From Demequina mangrovi (GTDB taxonomy: Bacteria > Actinomycetota > Actinomycetes > Actinomycetales > Demequinaceae), in the NCBI RefSeq assembly GCF_000759715.1, contig NZ_BBLU01000004.1, positions 1-64,000 of the forward strand: 64,000 nucleotides of DNA. Reading direction: 5' to 3'. Positions 52,652 through 61,432 of this stretch are shown here, one piece after another. The notes beneath the pieces are model-generated. The model made no database searches and was not told the DNA's origin. It saw only the letters and a list, made by a program, of their open reading frames with translations. Numbering within the stretch: position 1 is the first letter of the stretch; each line of letters starts with the position of its first letter. Made by a program: the position numbers and the translations under genes.

Positions 52652-54127
52652 GTGACCGAGGGGGAAGAAATCGCGCACGTGGGCTCGTCGCACGCAATGT
52701 ACGGACGTGGCGGCTGGGCACGTCGTATCGAACGGCGGCTGGCATGGAGCGACTCCTTCGTGATCGTCGTGGTGATGGTCGGCGCGCATGCGGCGCGCTT
52801 CGGGTGGGACCCCCTTGCAGCCGTTGCGGGCCCATCGGCCACGCCCTACTGGCAGGTATCTGTTTCGGTGGCGGTGCTCTGGGCGCTGCAACTTGGGTGG
52901 GCGCGGTCTCGCGAGCCTCGTGTGCTGGGGCACGGGCCCAAGGAATTCCAGCGTGTGCTGATCGCCAGCTGGCGGACATTTGCCATCGTCGCGATCGTTG
53001 GGTTTCTTACCCAGTGGCAGATCAGCCGCGGCTATCTCCTATTCGCGCTACCGCTCGGCGCCGTTGTGCTGGTCGTGTATCGCGCGGCATGGCGAAAGCT
53101 CATACACGCGCAACGGGACAGGGGCGACCTGCTGGCCCAAGTCTTGGTCGCGGGTCCGGCGCGCACGAGCGAGCAGATGATCCGGCGGCTGCAGCGCAAT
53201 CGGCGGGCCGGGTACAACGTAATCGGCGCGTGCGTGCCCGGCGGATCTCGTGCGCGGAAGACTCCGCTGTTGGAAGGCGTGCGCGTAGCGGGATCGCTCG
53301 AAGACACGGCTGAGGTCGCGATGAGCCTGGGCGCGGAATACGTCCTGTTGTCGGGCAGCGACGCGATGTCGTTGCGCGAGGCACGGCAACTGGGATGGGA
53401 GCTCGAAGGCACGGGCATCGGGCTGATCGTCGCCCCAGCCCTGGTTGACGTGGCCGGGCCAAGAGTGTCGATGACCCCTGTCGAAGGCCTCCCGCTGATC
53501 CACGTCGAGGCCCCACAGTTCACGGGATCTCAGCGTGTCGCGAAGGAGATATTCGACCGCGCGAGCGCGCTGGCGTTCCTGTTCGTGGGGGGAATACCCA
53601 TGCTGGTCATTGCAGCCGCCATTCGGCTCTCCAGTCCGGGCCCTGCGCTGTTCCGTCAGGTGAGGGTGGGAAGAGATCACCAGTTGTTCACCATGTACAA
53701 GTTCCGGTCCATGTACGTCGATGCAGAAGAGCGACTGGCTCTGCTCGCAGGTCAGAGCGATGGGAATGGCGTGCTCTTCAAGATGCATGACGACCCCCGA
53801 GTCACAAGGATTGGCCGCGTCCTGAGGCGGTTTTCGCTCGACGAGCTCCCTCAGCTGTTGAACGTCCTCAAAGGCGACATGTCCATGGTTGGCCCGCGTC
53901 CGCCGCTGCCACGAGAGGTGGAGCAGTGGGATGAACGTGTGTCTCGGCGCCAACTAGTCAAGCCTGGCGTGACAGGCCTGTGGCAAGTTAGCGGAAGGTC
54001 GGACCTGAGCTGGGACGAGGCTGTGCGGCTCGATCTGTATTACACCGAGAATTGGAGCCTAGCGTCGGACGCCGTGATCGTGCTCCGCACCCTCGGCGCG
54101 ATCTTCTTCGGCCGCGGCGCTTACTAG
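52652..54127 (+). CDS. Polyprenyl-phosphate sugar-1-phosphate transferase (EPS priming enzyme, set 2)
   Basis: 491 residues, paralogue of the enzyme at 19480 with the same order: four helices, a nucleotide-binding-like middle domain (VLVAGPARTSEQMIRRL), one helix, and a catalytic domain with YKFRSMYVDAEE, VGPRPPLP and KPGVTGLWQVSGRSD; both proteins end in GRGAY. It would start the second repeat unit. GTG 52652 is taken because a TACCCT -10 lies 7 bases before it, suggesting a leaderless mRNA; ATG 52646 and GTG 52595 are in frame upstream. First gene of a long operon with GT4 genes. Confidence 0.92.
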   Translation: MTEGEEIAHVGSSHAMYGRGGWARRIERRLAWSDSFVIVVVMVGAHAARFGWDPLAAVAGPSATPYWQVSVSVAVLWALQLGWARSREPRVLGHGPKEFQRVLIASWRTFAIVAIVGFLTQWQISRGYLLFALPLGAVVLVVYRAAWRKLIHAQRDRGDLLAQVLVAGPARTSEQMIRRLQRNRRAGYNVIGACVPGGSRARKTPLLEGVRVAGSLEDTAEVAMSLGAEYVLLSGSDAMSLREARQLGWELEGTGIGLIVAPALVDVAGPRVSMTPVEGLPLIHVEAPQFTGSQRVAKEIFDRASALAFLFVGGIPMLVIAAAIRLSSPGPALFRQVRVGRDHQLFTMYKFRSMYVDAEERLALLAGQSDGNGVLFKMHDDPRVTRIGRVLRRFSLDELPQLLNVLKGDMSMVGPRPPLPREVEQWDERVSRRQLVKPGVTGLWQVSGRSDLSWDEAVRLDLYYTENWSLASDAVIVLRTLGAIFFGRGAY

Positions 54128-54137
54128 GAGACTGAGG

Positions 54138-55241
54138 ATGGCTGGACTCATCGTTCAGGAGTGGATCGAGAACCGCGGTGGCGCCGAGAAGGTCGTAGCC
54201 CAGATGGTCGAGGCCCTTCCTGGCGCTGCGGTGGTCGCGCTCTGGGATGACACGGACGGTGCGGCGCTCGATGTACCCGTAGCCGAGACGGTCCTCGCGC
54301 GTACACCCTTGCGCAGATCGAAGGCTGCAGCGCTTCCCCTGATGCCTATCGTCTGGCGGAGGCTCGATCTCAACCCGACCCCGGACTGGCTACTGTCGAG
54401 CTCCCACGCTTTCGCGCATCACGCTCGACTTCGCGGGGCCCCGGAGGTGCCGCGGTATGCGTATGTTCACTCGCCCGCTCGGTACCTCTGGAGCCCCGAG
54501 CACGATGGTCGGGGTGCGCACCCCGCGATCCAAGCGCTGGGCGCGCCGTTGCGCGCTATTGACCGCGTGCGCGCGCAGGAACCGGGGCAAGTCTTCGCGG
54601 CGAATAGCGCGTTCGTGCGGGAGAGGATCGAAGCCGCCTGGGGTGTGCCGGCCGAGGTGATCTACCCGCCCGTCGACATAGATCGGTTTGCGCGGGCCGA
54701 GCCCGTGTTGGAGCACGGCGAGGAGTTGATCCTCGAACGTCTCCCTGGTGAGTTCATCCTGGGTGCGTCTCGTTGGGTCCCGTACAAGGGGATGGACAAG
54801 ATCATTCGGATGGGACACGCGTTGGGCATCCCGACGGTCATTGCCGGCGGCGGCCCGGAGGATGAACGGCTAGTCGCGCTTGCCGCGGATCTCGGTGCGC
54901 CTACGGTATTTGTCCGCCACCCATCCGACGGGCTCCTGGAGGAGTTCTATAGGCGGGCCATCGCGTTCGTGTTCCCTCCGGTGGAGGACTTCGGAATCAT
55001 GCCGGTTGAAGCCATGGCGGCAGGTTGCCGTGTCATCGTGAACGCAGCTGGCGGGACAGCGGAGTCGGTTGTCGACGGGACGACCGGTGTCCACGTGGAG
55101 GATTTCGACGATGTCTCGGCCCTGCGAGCTGCCGTCGACCGACTTGAGAGGATTGACCGGGCGGCTCTGCCCGGATACGCGACGCGTTTCAGCCCCGAAC
55201 GTTTCCGCGAGGGACTCCGTCGTTGGATGGGCTTGGCGTGA
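54138..55241 (+). CDS. Glycosyltransferase family 4 (operon of set 2, first)
   Basis: 367 residues. The N-terminus lacks the usual long acceptor domain motif but has IVQEWIENRGGAEKVVAQMV, seen in a branch of GT4 proteins, and RYAYVHSPARYLWSPEHD. The donor half has FILGASRWVPYKGMDKII and PVEDFGIMPVEAMAAGCRVIV, with the E-D-F-G...E motif. ATG 54138 has AGGAG upstream, 10 bases after the priming enzyme, so it probably transfers the second sugar of the repeat. The stop overlaps the next GTG. Confidence 0.88.
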   Translation: MAGLIVQEWIENRGGAEKVVAQMVEALPGAAVVALWDDTDGAALDVPVAETVLARTPLRRSKAAALPLMPIVWRRLDLNPTPDWLLSSSHAFAHHARLRGAPEVPRYAYVHSPARYLWSPEHDGRGAHPAIQALGAPLRAIDRVRAQEPGQVFAANSAFVRERIEAAWGVPAEVIYPPVDIDRFARAEPVLEHGEELILERLPGEFILGASRWVPYKGMDKIIRMGHALGIPTVIAGGGPEDERLVALAADLGAPTVFVRHPSDGLLEEFYRRAIAFVFPPVEDFGIMPVEAMAAGCRVIVNAAGGTAESVVDGTTGVHVEDFDDVSALRAAVDRLERIDRAALPGYATRFSPERFREGLRRWMGLA

Positions 55242-56377
55242 CGCGCGATCGGGGCGCGGGCGGTGGAGATTCTCCCGCGACCATTCCGCGCGTGCTCTTC
55301 GTCGACCACACCGCGGTGCCGGGCGGGGCGGAGCTTGCCCTCGCGCGGCTCATGGGGCTCACGACCCTCGACTGTAGCGTCGCCTTCCTTGCTGACGGCC
55401 CGATCGCACAGGCGATCGAACGATCGCGTCCTGGTTCGACTCAGGTGTTTGCGGGCGGCTCGAGGTTCGCGCAGGTGCGTTGGCTCCGCAGCGTCTCGCG
55501 CGACCGCATCATCGTCTCGAACTCCCTGAGAGCCACGCTCCTGTGCGCTATCGCGGGTGTGCCGCGCCGTAGGCATGTGATGTTGCTCCGAGACGGGGTT
55601 GATGCGGTCTCGCTCGCCCCGGAGAAGCGTGCGATGACGATGTTGGCTCTCACCCGCGTCGGGGGCATCCTTGCGAACAGCGGATGGAGTCGGTCGACTT
55701 TGCCCGCATTCGCGCGCAAGCGTGCCGCCGTGGTCTTCACGCAATCAGGAGTCACTAGCGCCTCGGTTGCTGTGAGTACCGAGCGCTCGCGGGAACCGGA
55801 TCCGACGATACGGATCGTCTTCCTTGGCCGGCTTGCGCCGTGGAAGGGCGCGCACGTGCTGCTTGACGCCGTCGAGATACTTGGTCGGCGCGGTGTAACC
55901 GGCTTCGATGTGGTGATTGTCGGCGGTTCCCTCTTCGCGGACGAAAGCTACGCCGCGTCGCTTCGTACCCGAGTGGCGCAAGCCGATCTTCCTATCGTGT
56001 TTGCCGGCCATGTGGAGGACGTCGGCAGTTTCTTGGAGACGGCACACATCCTGGTCCATGCTTCGACTCGGCCCGAGCCGTTCGGCCAGGTGCTGGTTCA
56101 GGGGCTCGGCCACGGATGCGCGGTAATCGCGACTGCCGGAGGCGGCCCTTCCGAGTTGCTTGAGGAGCTCGCGACGGATGGCTTGGTGCCGATGGGTGAC
56201 CCCGATGCACTCGCAGACGCGCTCGCCCGGCTTGTCCGAGAGCCGGGACTCCGGGCCGCGCTTGCGCGCACCGGGCTTGTGATCGCCGAGCGATACACGG
56301 ACGAGGCGACCGTCGAGCTCTTTGACGCAGAATTGCGCAGGTATGTTGCAGGTGGCGGACGGATGGGGTCGGAGTGA
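55238..56377 (+). CDS. Glycosyltransferase family 4 (operon of set 2, second)
   Basis: 379 residues. Acceptor half starts RVLFVDHTAVPGGAELALARLM; donor half shows IVFLGRLAPWKGAHVLLDAVEIL and STRPEPFGQVLVQGLGHGCAVIAT, with E-P-F-G-x-V replacing the usual E-G-F-G. GTG 55238 overlaps the previous stop by 4 bases (GTGA). Translational coupling argues that it acts next in line on the same oligosaccharide. Donor unknown. Confidence 0.87.
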   Translation: MTRDRGAGGGDSPATIPRVLFVDHTAVPGGAELALARLMGLTTLDCSVAFLADGPIAQAIERSRPGSTQVFAGGSRFAQVRWLRSVSRDRIIVSNSLRATLLCAIAGVPRRRHVMLLRDGVDAVSLAPEKRAMTMLALTRVGGILANSGWSRSTLPAFARKRAAVVFTQSGVTSASVAVSTERSREPDPTIRIVFLGRLAPWKGAHVLLDAVEILGRRGVTGFDVVIVGGSLFADESYAASLRTRVAQADLPIVFAGHVEDVGSFLETAHILVHASTRPEPFGQVLVQGLGHGCAVIATAGGGPSELLEELATDGLVPMGDPDALADALARLVREPGLRAALARTGLVIAERYTDEATVELFDAELRRYVAGGGRMGSE

Positions 56378-57444
56378 GAGTCAGCATGATCGGGTCGGAG
56401 TGGTTCGAGGCCCGGCCCGGAGGCCTAAACCGGTATTTCGACGGGCTCGCGCGGGCGATGGCGGACGAAGCTGATGTGGACCTTAGCGCGTGGGCGTTCG
56501 GCGCCGCACCGTCGTATGGGCGGTCGGTGGGCCCGCTCGGGATGTCGTTGGTCGAACGGGTGCGACGCACAGCGAAGCTCGCTGGCGCATCTGACGCCGA
56601 CATCATCGATTGCCATTTCGCCCTGTATGGTCAGTCGACGATAGTGCGCCAGCCTCCCCGAGTCGTGCATTTTCACGGCCCGTGGGCCGAGGAGAGCGCG
56701 GTGTCCAGCGAGCGTCGACAGGTCGTCGCGCTCAAGCGGCTCGTCGAGCGTCGCGCCTACCGCGGCGCCGATGCATTCGTCACGCTGTCCGAGGCATTCA
56801 AGGCTGTTGTCATTGAGAAGTTCCAGGTGGATCCAGCACGCGTCTCCGTGATCCCACCCGGCGTGGACATCGACCGATTCCAGCCTTCCTTTGCGGCGCC
56901 GACGGCTCCACGCGCGCTCTGTGTGCGCCGCCTCGAGCGACGCATGGGCATCGACGTGCTGCTAAGGGCGTGGAGAGAAGTCGTCACGAACGTGCCTGAT
57001 GCGCAGCTGCATGTGGTGGGCAGTGGGACCTTTGAGCAGGCGTTGCGATCGCTCGCGTCGGAGCTCGGCCTGGATCACTCCGTGTTCTTCCTCGGACGGA
57101 TCTCCGACGAGGAGCTCGCCTCGGCGTATGCGTGCGCGACGTTCTCTGTGGTGCCGACGGTCGCACTTGAGGGCTTCGGATTGATCTCACTCGAGTCGAT
57201 GGCGAGCGGCTGTCCGGCGATCGTCACCGATTGCGGGGGCCTGCCCGACGCGGTGCGCCCGCTCGACGAGTCGCTCGTCGTCGAGGCGGGAAGCGAAGAG
57301 GCGCTCGCTGTGCGCATGCTGCAGGCCTTCGCCGGACAGCTTCCAAGCCGACGTGCATGTCGGGCGCACGCGGAGTCCTACTCGTGGCGGAGCGTCGCAA
57401 CACGCCATGTGGACCTCTACAGGGAGCTGGAGGCCATGCGATGA
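56374..57444 (+). CDS. Glycosyltransferase family 4 (operon of set 2, third)
   Basis: 356 residues: VSMIGSEWFEARPGGLNRYF at the N-terminus with the G-G-L-x-R-Y loop, VHFHGPWAEES in the middle, and a donor half with VRRLERRMGIDVLLRAW and TVALEGFGLISLESMASGCPAIVT (both glutamates present). GTG 56374 overlaps the previous stop (GTGA). Third of four coupled GT4 genes. Confidence 0.88.
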   Translation: MRVSMIGSEWFEARPGGLNRYFDGLARAMADEADVDLSAWAFGAAPSYGRSVGPLGMSLVERVRRTAKLAGASDADIIDCHFALYGQSTIVRQPPRVVHFHGPWAEESAVSSERRQVVALKRLVERRAYRGADAFVTLSEAFKAVVIEKFQVDPARVSVIPPGVDIDRFQPSFAAPTAPRALCVRRLERRMGIDVLLRAWREVVTNVPDAQLHVVGSGTFEQALRSLASELGLDHSVFFLGRISDEELASAYACATFSVVPTVALEGFGLISLESMASGCPAIVTDCGGLPDAVRPLDESLVVEAGSEEALAVRMLQAFAGQLPSRRACRAHAESYSWRSVATRHVDLYRELEAMR

Positions 57445-58505
57445 CGAGCCGTTTCAAGGTTCTGATGGTGAGCCCCGAGTGGCCCAGCGCCAGTGGTGAG
57501 CATTTGGGCGGCGTCGGCCGGTACGCGTTCCGTCTTGCGGAAAGCCTGAGCGCTTTCGTTGATCTTGACGTGGCGACGCTTGACAATCCGATGCCGCTCG
57601 ACGGCGTGCGATTCATCGAGCTCGGCGCGCCACGCACGCGCCTTCAGCGGTACTACGGCCTGCCATGGCGTGCGCGACGGGCGTTGCAGTGCCGCCAGTA
57701 TGACATCGTGCACTCGCATGGCGACGACTGGGCGCTACGGCTGAGGGGCACGCCCCTTGTCCGCACGTTCCACGGAAGCAGCTGGCGCGAAGCAGTGAGC
57801 TCCCGTGGCGCCCGTCGCATGAATCACGTGGTGCTCGCTGCCCTGGAGCATTTCTCGGCACGGCGCGCACGGGTTCGGATCGCGGTCGGCCTCGATTCGC
57901 AGGAGGAGTTCCACTGTGACATGGTGATGCCGCCCATTCAGAGGGTGTCACGTGCCGGGCTGAGCAAGCACGAGCGCCCGTCCTTCGTGTTCATCGGCTC
58001 ATTCCACGGGAGGAAGCGTGGAGCGGTTGTGCTTGAAGCAGTCGAGCACGCGCGGCAGTTCGAGCCTAACCTGTCACTTGATGTGGTGGGGCCACCAGGC
58101 GATGCATCGAACTGGCCGAGTTGGGTGCGCCATCACAGCGGCATCGCCGACGCCCAAGTGTATGAGCTCATCGAACGCAGTTGGGCGCTCCTCGCGCCGT
58201 CGAGCTACGAGGGGTTCGGCATTCCGGTGTTCGAAGCCGCTGCGCTCGGTACTGTGGCGGTCGCCAGTCCCAACCCAGGCAGCAAGTTCATCGCTGGGCG
58301 ATTTGGGGCCTCCCTAGTGATCCGGCTGCGTGATGACAGCGGCTTCGTCGAGGAGGTCTTGTCGATCGCGCAGGCTGTCGCGGCGCCGTCAAGTGTCGAC
58401 CCGGAAGGAGACCGCCGTGCCGTCGAGGGAATGCTCGCAGACGCGAGTGCGCGGACACTCATCGAAAAGGTCTATGCGCGGCTGCTTGGTGGACGCCGCC
58501 CCTAG
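57441..58505 (+). CDS. Glycosyltransferase family 4 (operon of set 2, fourth)
   Basis: 354 residues. Acceptor half: VLMVSPEWPSASGEHLGGVGRYAF, VHSHGDDWALRL; donor half: FVFIGSFHGRKRGAVVLEAV and PSSYEGFGIPVFEAAALGTVAVAS. ATG 57441 overlaps the previous stop (ATGA). Last gene of the coupled run that begins with the priming enzyme, so the lipid-linked unit may receive at least four further sugars here; order by gene position is an assumption. Confidence 0.88.
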   Translation: MTSRFKVLMVSPEWPSASGEHLGGVGRYAFRLAESLSAFVDLDVATLDNPMPLDGVRFIELGAPRTRLQRYYGLPWRARRALQCRQYDIVHSHGDDWALRLRGTPLVRTFHGSSWREAVSSRGARRMNHVVLAALEHFSARRARVRIAVGLDSQEEFHCDMVMPPIQRVSRAGLSKHERPSFVFIGSFHGRKRGAVVLEAVEHARQFEPNLSLDVVGPPGDASNWPSWVRHHSGIADAQVYELIERSWALLAPSSYEGFGIPVFEAAALGTVAVASPNPGSKFIAGRFGASLVIRLRDDSGFVEEVLSIAQAVAAPSSVDPEGDRRAVEGMLADASARTLIEKVYARLLGGRRP

Positions 58506-58779
58506 GCCGATGGTGGCAGCCACATACGCCGCAGCGGTGCGAGGAGCCTGACCGGCTCTCATGGCCACGGGTGATGTGTTGTTCATTCCGCGCTGGCGGC
58601 ACGAGTGTGAACGGCTGTCGTACTCGACGGGGGCTGAGGTCGCCGAGCGAGTTATGCCGGCGGCGGGCAGGCGATGTAGCAGCCCGCGGCGTGGCCAAGC
58701 ATTGCGGAAGCGTGCCAGGCTCACCCCCTGGTGATCGCCGGGCAAGAACGGGCGACAGCGTCACTGCGCGGAAGCAGAG
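58506..58779. other. Intergenic region, 274 bases, nothing recognised
   Basis: Lies between the stop codons of the last GT4 gene and the convergent acyltransferase. Short open frames exist on both strands but resemble no family. No clear terminator; it may hold decayed coding sequence. Confidence 0.4.
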
Positions 58780-59820
58780 TCAGCGGGCAACGACGCGAGA
58801 AGTCAGCGCTTCCGGGGCCCGGAATAGCCACGCAACACGCAAGCGATCCGCGATGGAATAGAGCAGGAGGGGCCCTACGACCCCGACGCTCACGCTCACC
58901 ACCACTAGTACCGGCAATGAGTGGACCTCCAGCGCCAGCAGCGCTGCACGCGCACCCACGGCGAACACGATATGCCCGAGGAAGACCGCCATGGAACGTG
59001 CTCCGATGTAGGCGAGTGCAACCCCTCGCCGGCCGGAGGCGAGCAACCGCGCTGCCGCGAGCACCGCTACGAGGCCGAGCGTAGACGCCAGGACTCCGAG
59101 AACTATCGATTCGACATCGCGCGTTGCGCCGCCGGTGGTGGGCGGCGTCGCCGGTTGCAGCACGGCGATCGCCGCCATCGCGGTGAAGCTCGCGACTGCC
59201 GTTGCGGACAGCATTGCCGTCGAGAAGCGAGCTTGGAAACGCACGAACCTTTCCCCACGCCAAACCACGCCCACCATGTAGTACCCAGTGAGTGCGGCGC
59301 CCTGCGTTCCCAGATAGGGCCCGTTCAGGCCCCAGGTGGCTACCGAGACGGCGGCCGCAACAGCAAGGACGACCCACCCTCCCGAACGGTTGAGCCATGG
59401 GTTCAGTGCTGCGGCGACAAGCGTGACAATCGCAATCCATCCGAGGAACCACAGTTGCCCATCGGGATTCCACAGTTGCAGCAGAGTCGTCGGCGATGCC
59501 TCGCCGTTGGTGGCGGTATCGCCCAGAATCTTGGCGGCCCCTTGAACGATTGACCACACCATGTAGAGCCAAAGGAAGGTCACATCGCGCCGCACTGCAT
59601 ACGCCCATCGACCTTCGCGGTCGAGGCCCTGTCGGACAAAGAGCCCTGCAACGAAAGCGAATACGGTGAGGTGCCACATGTACAGCGACGCGTCGACTGC
59701 TTCGAACAGCGCCTTGGAGTTCACTACGCCTGCCGCGTTCAGTCCGCGCCACACGTGGCCGGCAACAATGGCGATGATCGCGATGCCCTTGGCGATGTCG
59801 AGCGAGCGGTCTCTGGACAT
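58780..59820 (-). CDS. Acyltransferase family 3 (intact, set 2)
   Basis: 346 residues with about ten helices. The first helix RSLDIAKGIAIIAIVAGHVW contains the D-x-x-K-G...G-H pattern of fucose-4-O-acetylase/acyltransferase-3 enzymes, with the active-site His in GHV. It would O-acetylate sugars of the polymer. TAAGAT at 59827-59832 (plus coordinates) lies 6 bases before ATG 59820 and TTGCCA 15 bases further, so the mRNA seems leaderless. It is the only one of three acyltransferase-3 genes here that is intact. Confidence 0.83.
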   Translation of the reverse strand: MSRDRSLDIAKGIAIIAIVAGHVWRGLNAAGVVNSKALFEAVDASLYMWHLTVFAFVAGLFVRQGLDREGRWAYAVRRDVTFLWLYMVWSIVQGAAKILGDTATNGEASPTTLLQLWNPDGQLWFLGWIAIVTLVAAALNPWLNRSGGWVVLAVAAAVSVATWGLNGPYLGTQGAALTGYYMVGVVWRGERFVRFQARFSTAMLSATAVASFTAMAAIAVLQPATPPTTGGATRDVESIVLGVLASTLGLVAVLAAARLLASGRRGVALAYIGARSMAVFLGHIVFAVGARAALLALEVHSLPVLVVVSVSVGVVGPLLLYSIADRLRVAWLFRAPEALTSRVVAR

Positions 59821-60121
59821 GACCGAATCTTAGTGGGCCTGGTGAGTTGGCAACGGAGACGGGCAGGAGCACCCGCGTGAGCCTCCCTGAAACGCTTTCG
59901 CTCGCAGCCAAACTCTGGGTCGGCCAGATGGCCCGCCACGCTCGCGGGAGTCTCCGAAATCCGCCTGGGCGATGTCACAGCGGGAGGGTGGGGCAGAGGG
60001 AGCCGCGCGGCGGAGCCAAGCGCGAAGGCGCGGATCAAGGTCGACGCCGCCTACACGACTCGGAGAAGTGGAGACAGGCAGGCTGCAGCTGGGATGCTTG
60101 CCCTTTTCGGGCACAAGTTGC
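59821..60121. other. Intergenic region, 301 bases, between two acyltransferase genes
   Basis: Apart from the TTGCCA/TAAGAT promoter of the downstream acyltransferase (59827-59853, minus strand), nothing is recognised. A small stem around 60100-60120 (TGCCC-TTTTC-GGGCA) follows the stop of the frameshifted gene in the opposite sense and is too weak to call. Confidence 0.4.
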
Positions 60122-61185
60122 CTATTTGCGCGCGAGTCGACGGCCCCACGCGTTGAACGGTTGTTCCACGGTGGCATAAAGGAGGCGCGCCGCCACCAAC
60201 GCGACCACCAGGTTGACCGCCGTGAGCCACGCCATGGGAAGCGCGATCAGATGATCGAGCGTGACCCGCACCGGTGTCGCCAGGAGATAGAAGGAGTAAC
60301 TCACGGTGCCGAGCCACACGAGTGCCGGGACGTGCGCGACGTTGCGGCATGCGAACGCGAACGCGAAGAGCGCCAGGCCACCAAAGTAGGAGAGCGGGTA
60401 GTTGAGGGAGTTCCACAGCGGATCATCAAGGCCGACCCACGCGCCGAGAGCGACGCCGACTACAATCGCAGATCCTAGCCGGACCAGTTGAGCGCGCACG
60501 AGGATTCCCTGGTGAGTTTGATATGCGGCGTGCCCGAGCGCGCTCGTCGCAAGTAGGAGCGGCATGGTGGCAGGCAGCTCATGGCCGAGGACGCGTTCTG
60601 CGACGTTCATTGTGACGTAGACGGCAAGCCACGCGTAGCCGAGCTTCCATGAGTGAGCGAGGCGCCCGCGTCGCTTCGCGATGACTTGCTGTGCGTAGTA
60701 CACCCATTCGATGCTCAGGGTCCACGCTGGGCCGAGGAGCGAGCCCAAGCCGACTAGTTGCTGCAACATCGTGTAGTTGATCGCGACCTCCGCGAGCCAC
60801 GCGGGCGACGTCCATGGCTCCGAGCCGTATGCAACGACAAGCATGACCGTGAGTGCAACGAAGTACGCGGGGTAGAGTCGGAACACTCGCTTGATCAGGA
60901 ACTCGCGTTCGCCCGTCCGGTCGAGGCTTACTGAGATGATGAATCCGCTGACGAGGAAGAACGCGACGACACCGACGCGGCCTATGTCGAAGTACGTCTC
61001 GCTGAACTCGCGGAACCAAGGGACGCGGTGAAGCATGTGTGCGAGAAGAAGACGAGGAGAGCTGCGAGACCGCGCGTCCACTCAAGAAAAACGAACAACC
61101 GCGCGTCTTTGGCTTTGTCTCTCGCGCGCCATCGGAGTGGCGATGCGGCACGAATCTTCTGCGCGCCGTTGTGCGATCCAGCCAT
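60122..61185 (-). pseudogene. Acyltransferase family 3 gene with a frameshift near its start
   Basis: The gene begins at ATG 61185 (GGGGGAG ribosome site) and reads DARLFVFLEWTRGLAALLVFFSHT, the expected first helix with the active-site His. The rest (MLHRVPWFREFSETYFDIGRVGVVAFFLVSGFIIS, then to the stop at 60122) lies in a different frame. A single lost base around 61034-61041, at an ACACA run, would restore one protein of about 354 residues. From ATG 61036 the downstream frame alone could give a product lacking the first helix and His, probably inactive. Real loss, phase variation or sequence error remain open. Confidence 0.8.
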
Positions 61186-61432
61186 GTTTGCTCCCCCGGG
61201 TAAGCATGGTGAGAGCCGTCAAGCCTGGGGACGAGCTCTCGATTCCACGTCTCGCGCAGCAATATACATCCGGGCACTTCGATGCTTCGGTGTCGGCTCG
61301 CAACAGCCCAGGACCCGATCCGCGCGATGGCGCGTCGCGAACGCGACCGAGCCCGACTGCGAATGAGCATCGCAGCCACCCGCGGAACAGGCGTGCCATG
61401 ATGTCTCCCAGTAGCGGCCGGGAGGGGCGGAC
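61186..61432. other. Divergent intergenic region, 247 bases
   Basis: Between the acyltransferase start (minus) and the third sulfotransferase (plus). On the minus strand TATATT (plus 61261-61266) is a good -10 without a clear -35. On the plus strand GGGAGGGG at 61420-61427 is the ribosome site of the sulfotransferase. Nothing else recognised. Confidence 0.4.

Noticed and set aside
58506-58779. Small genes in the gap after the GT4 run
   Set aside because: Short frames on both strands overlap known genes, lack ribosome sites and resemble nothing.
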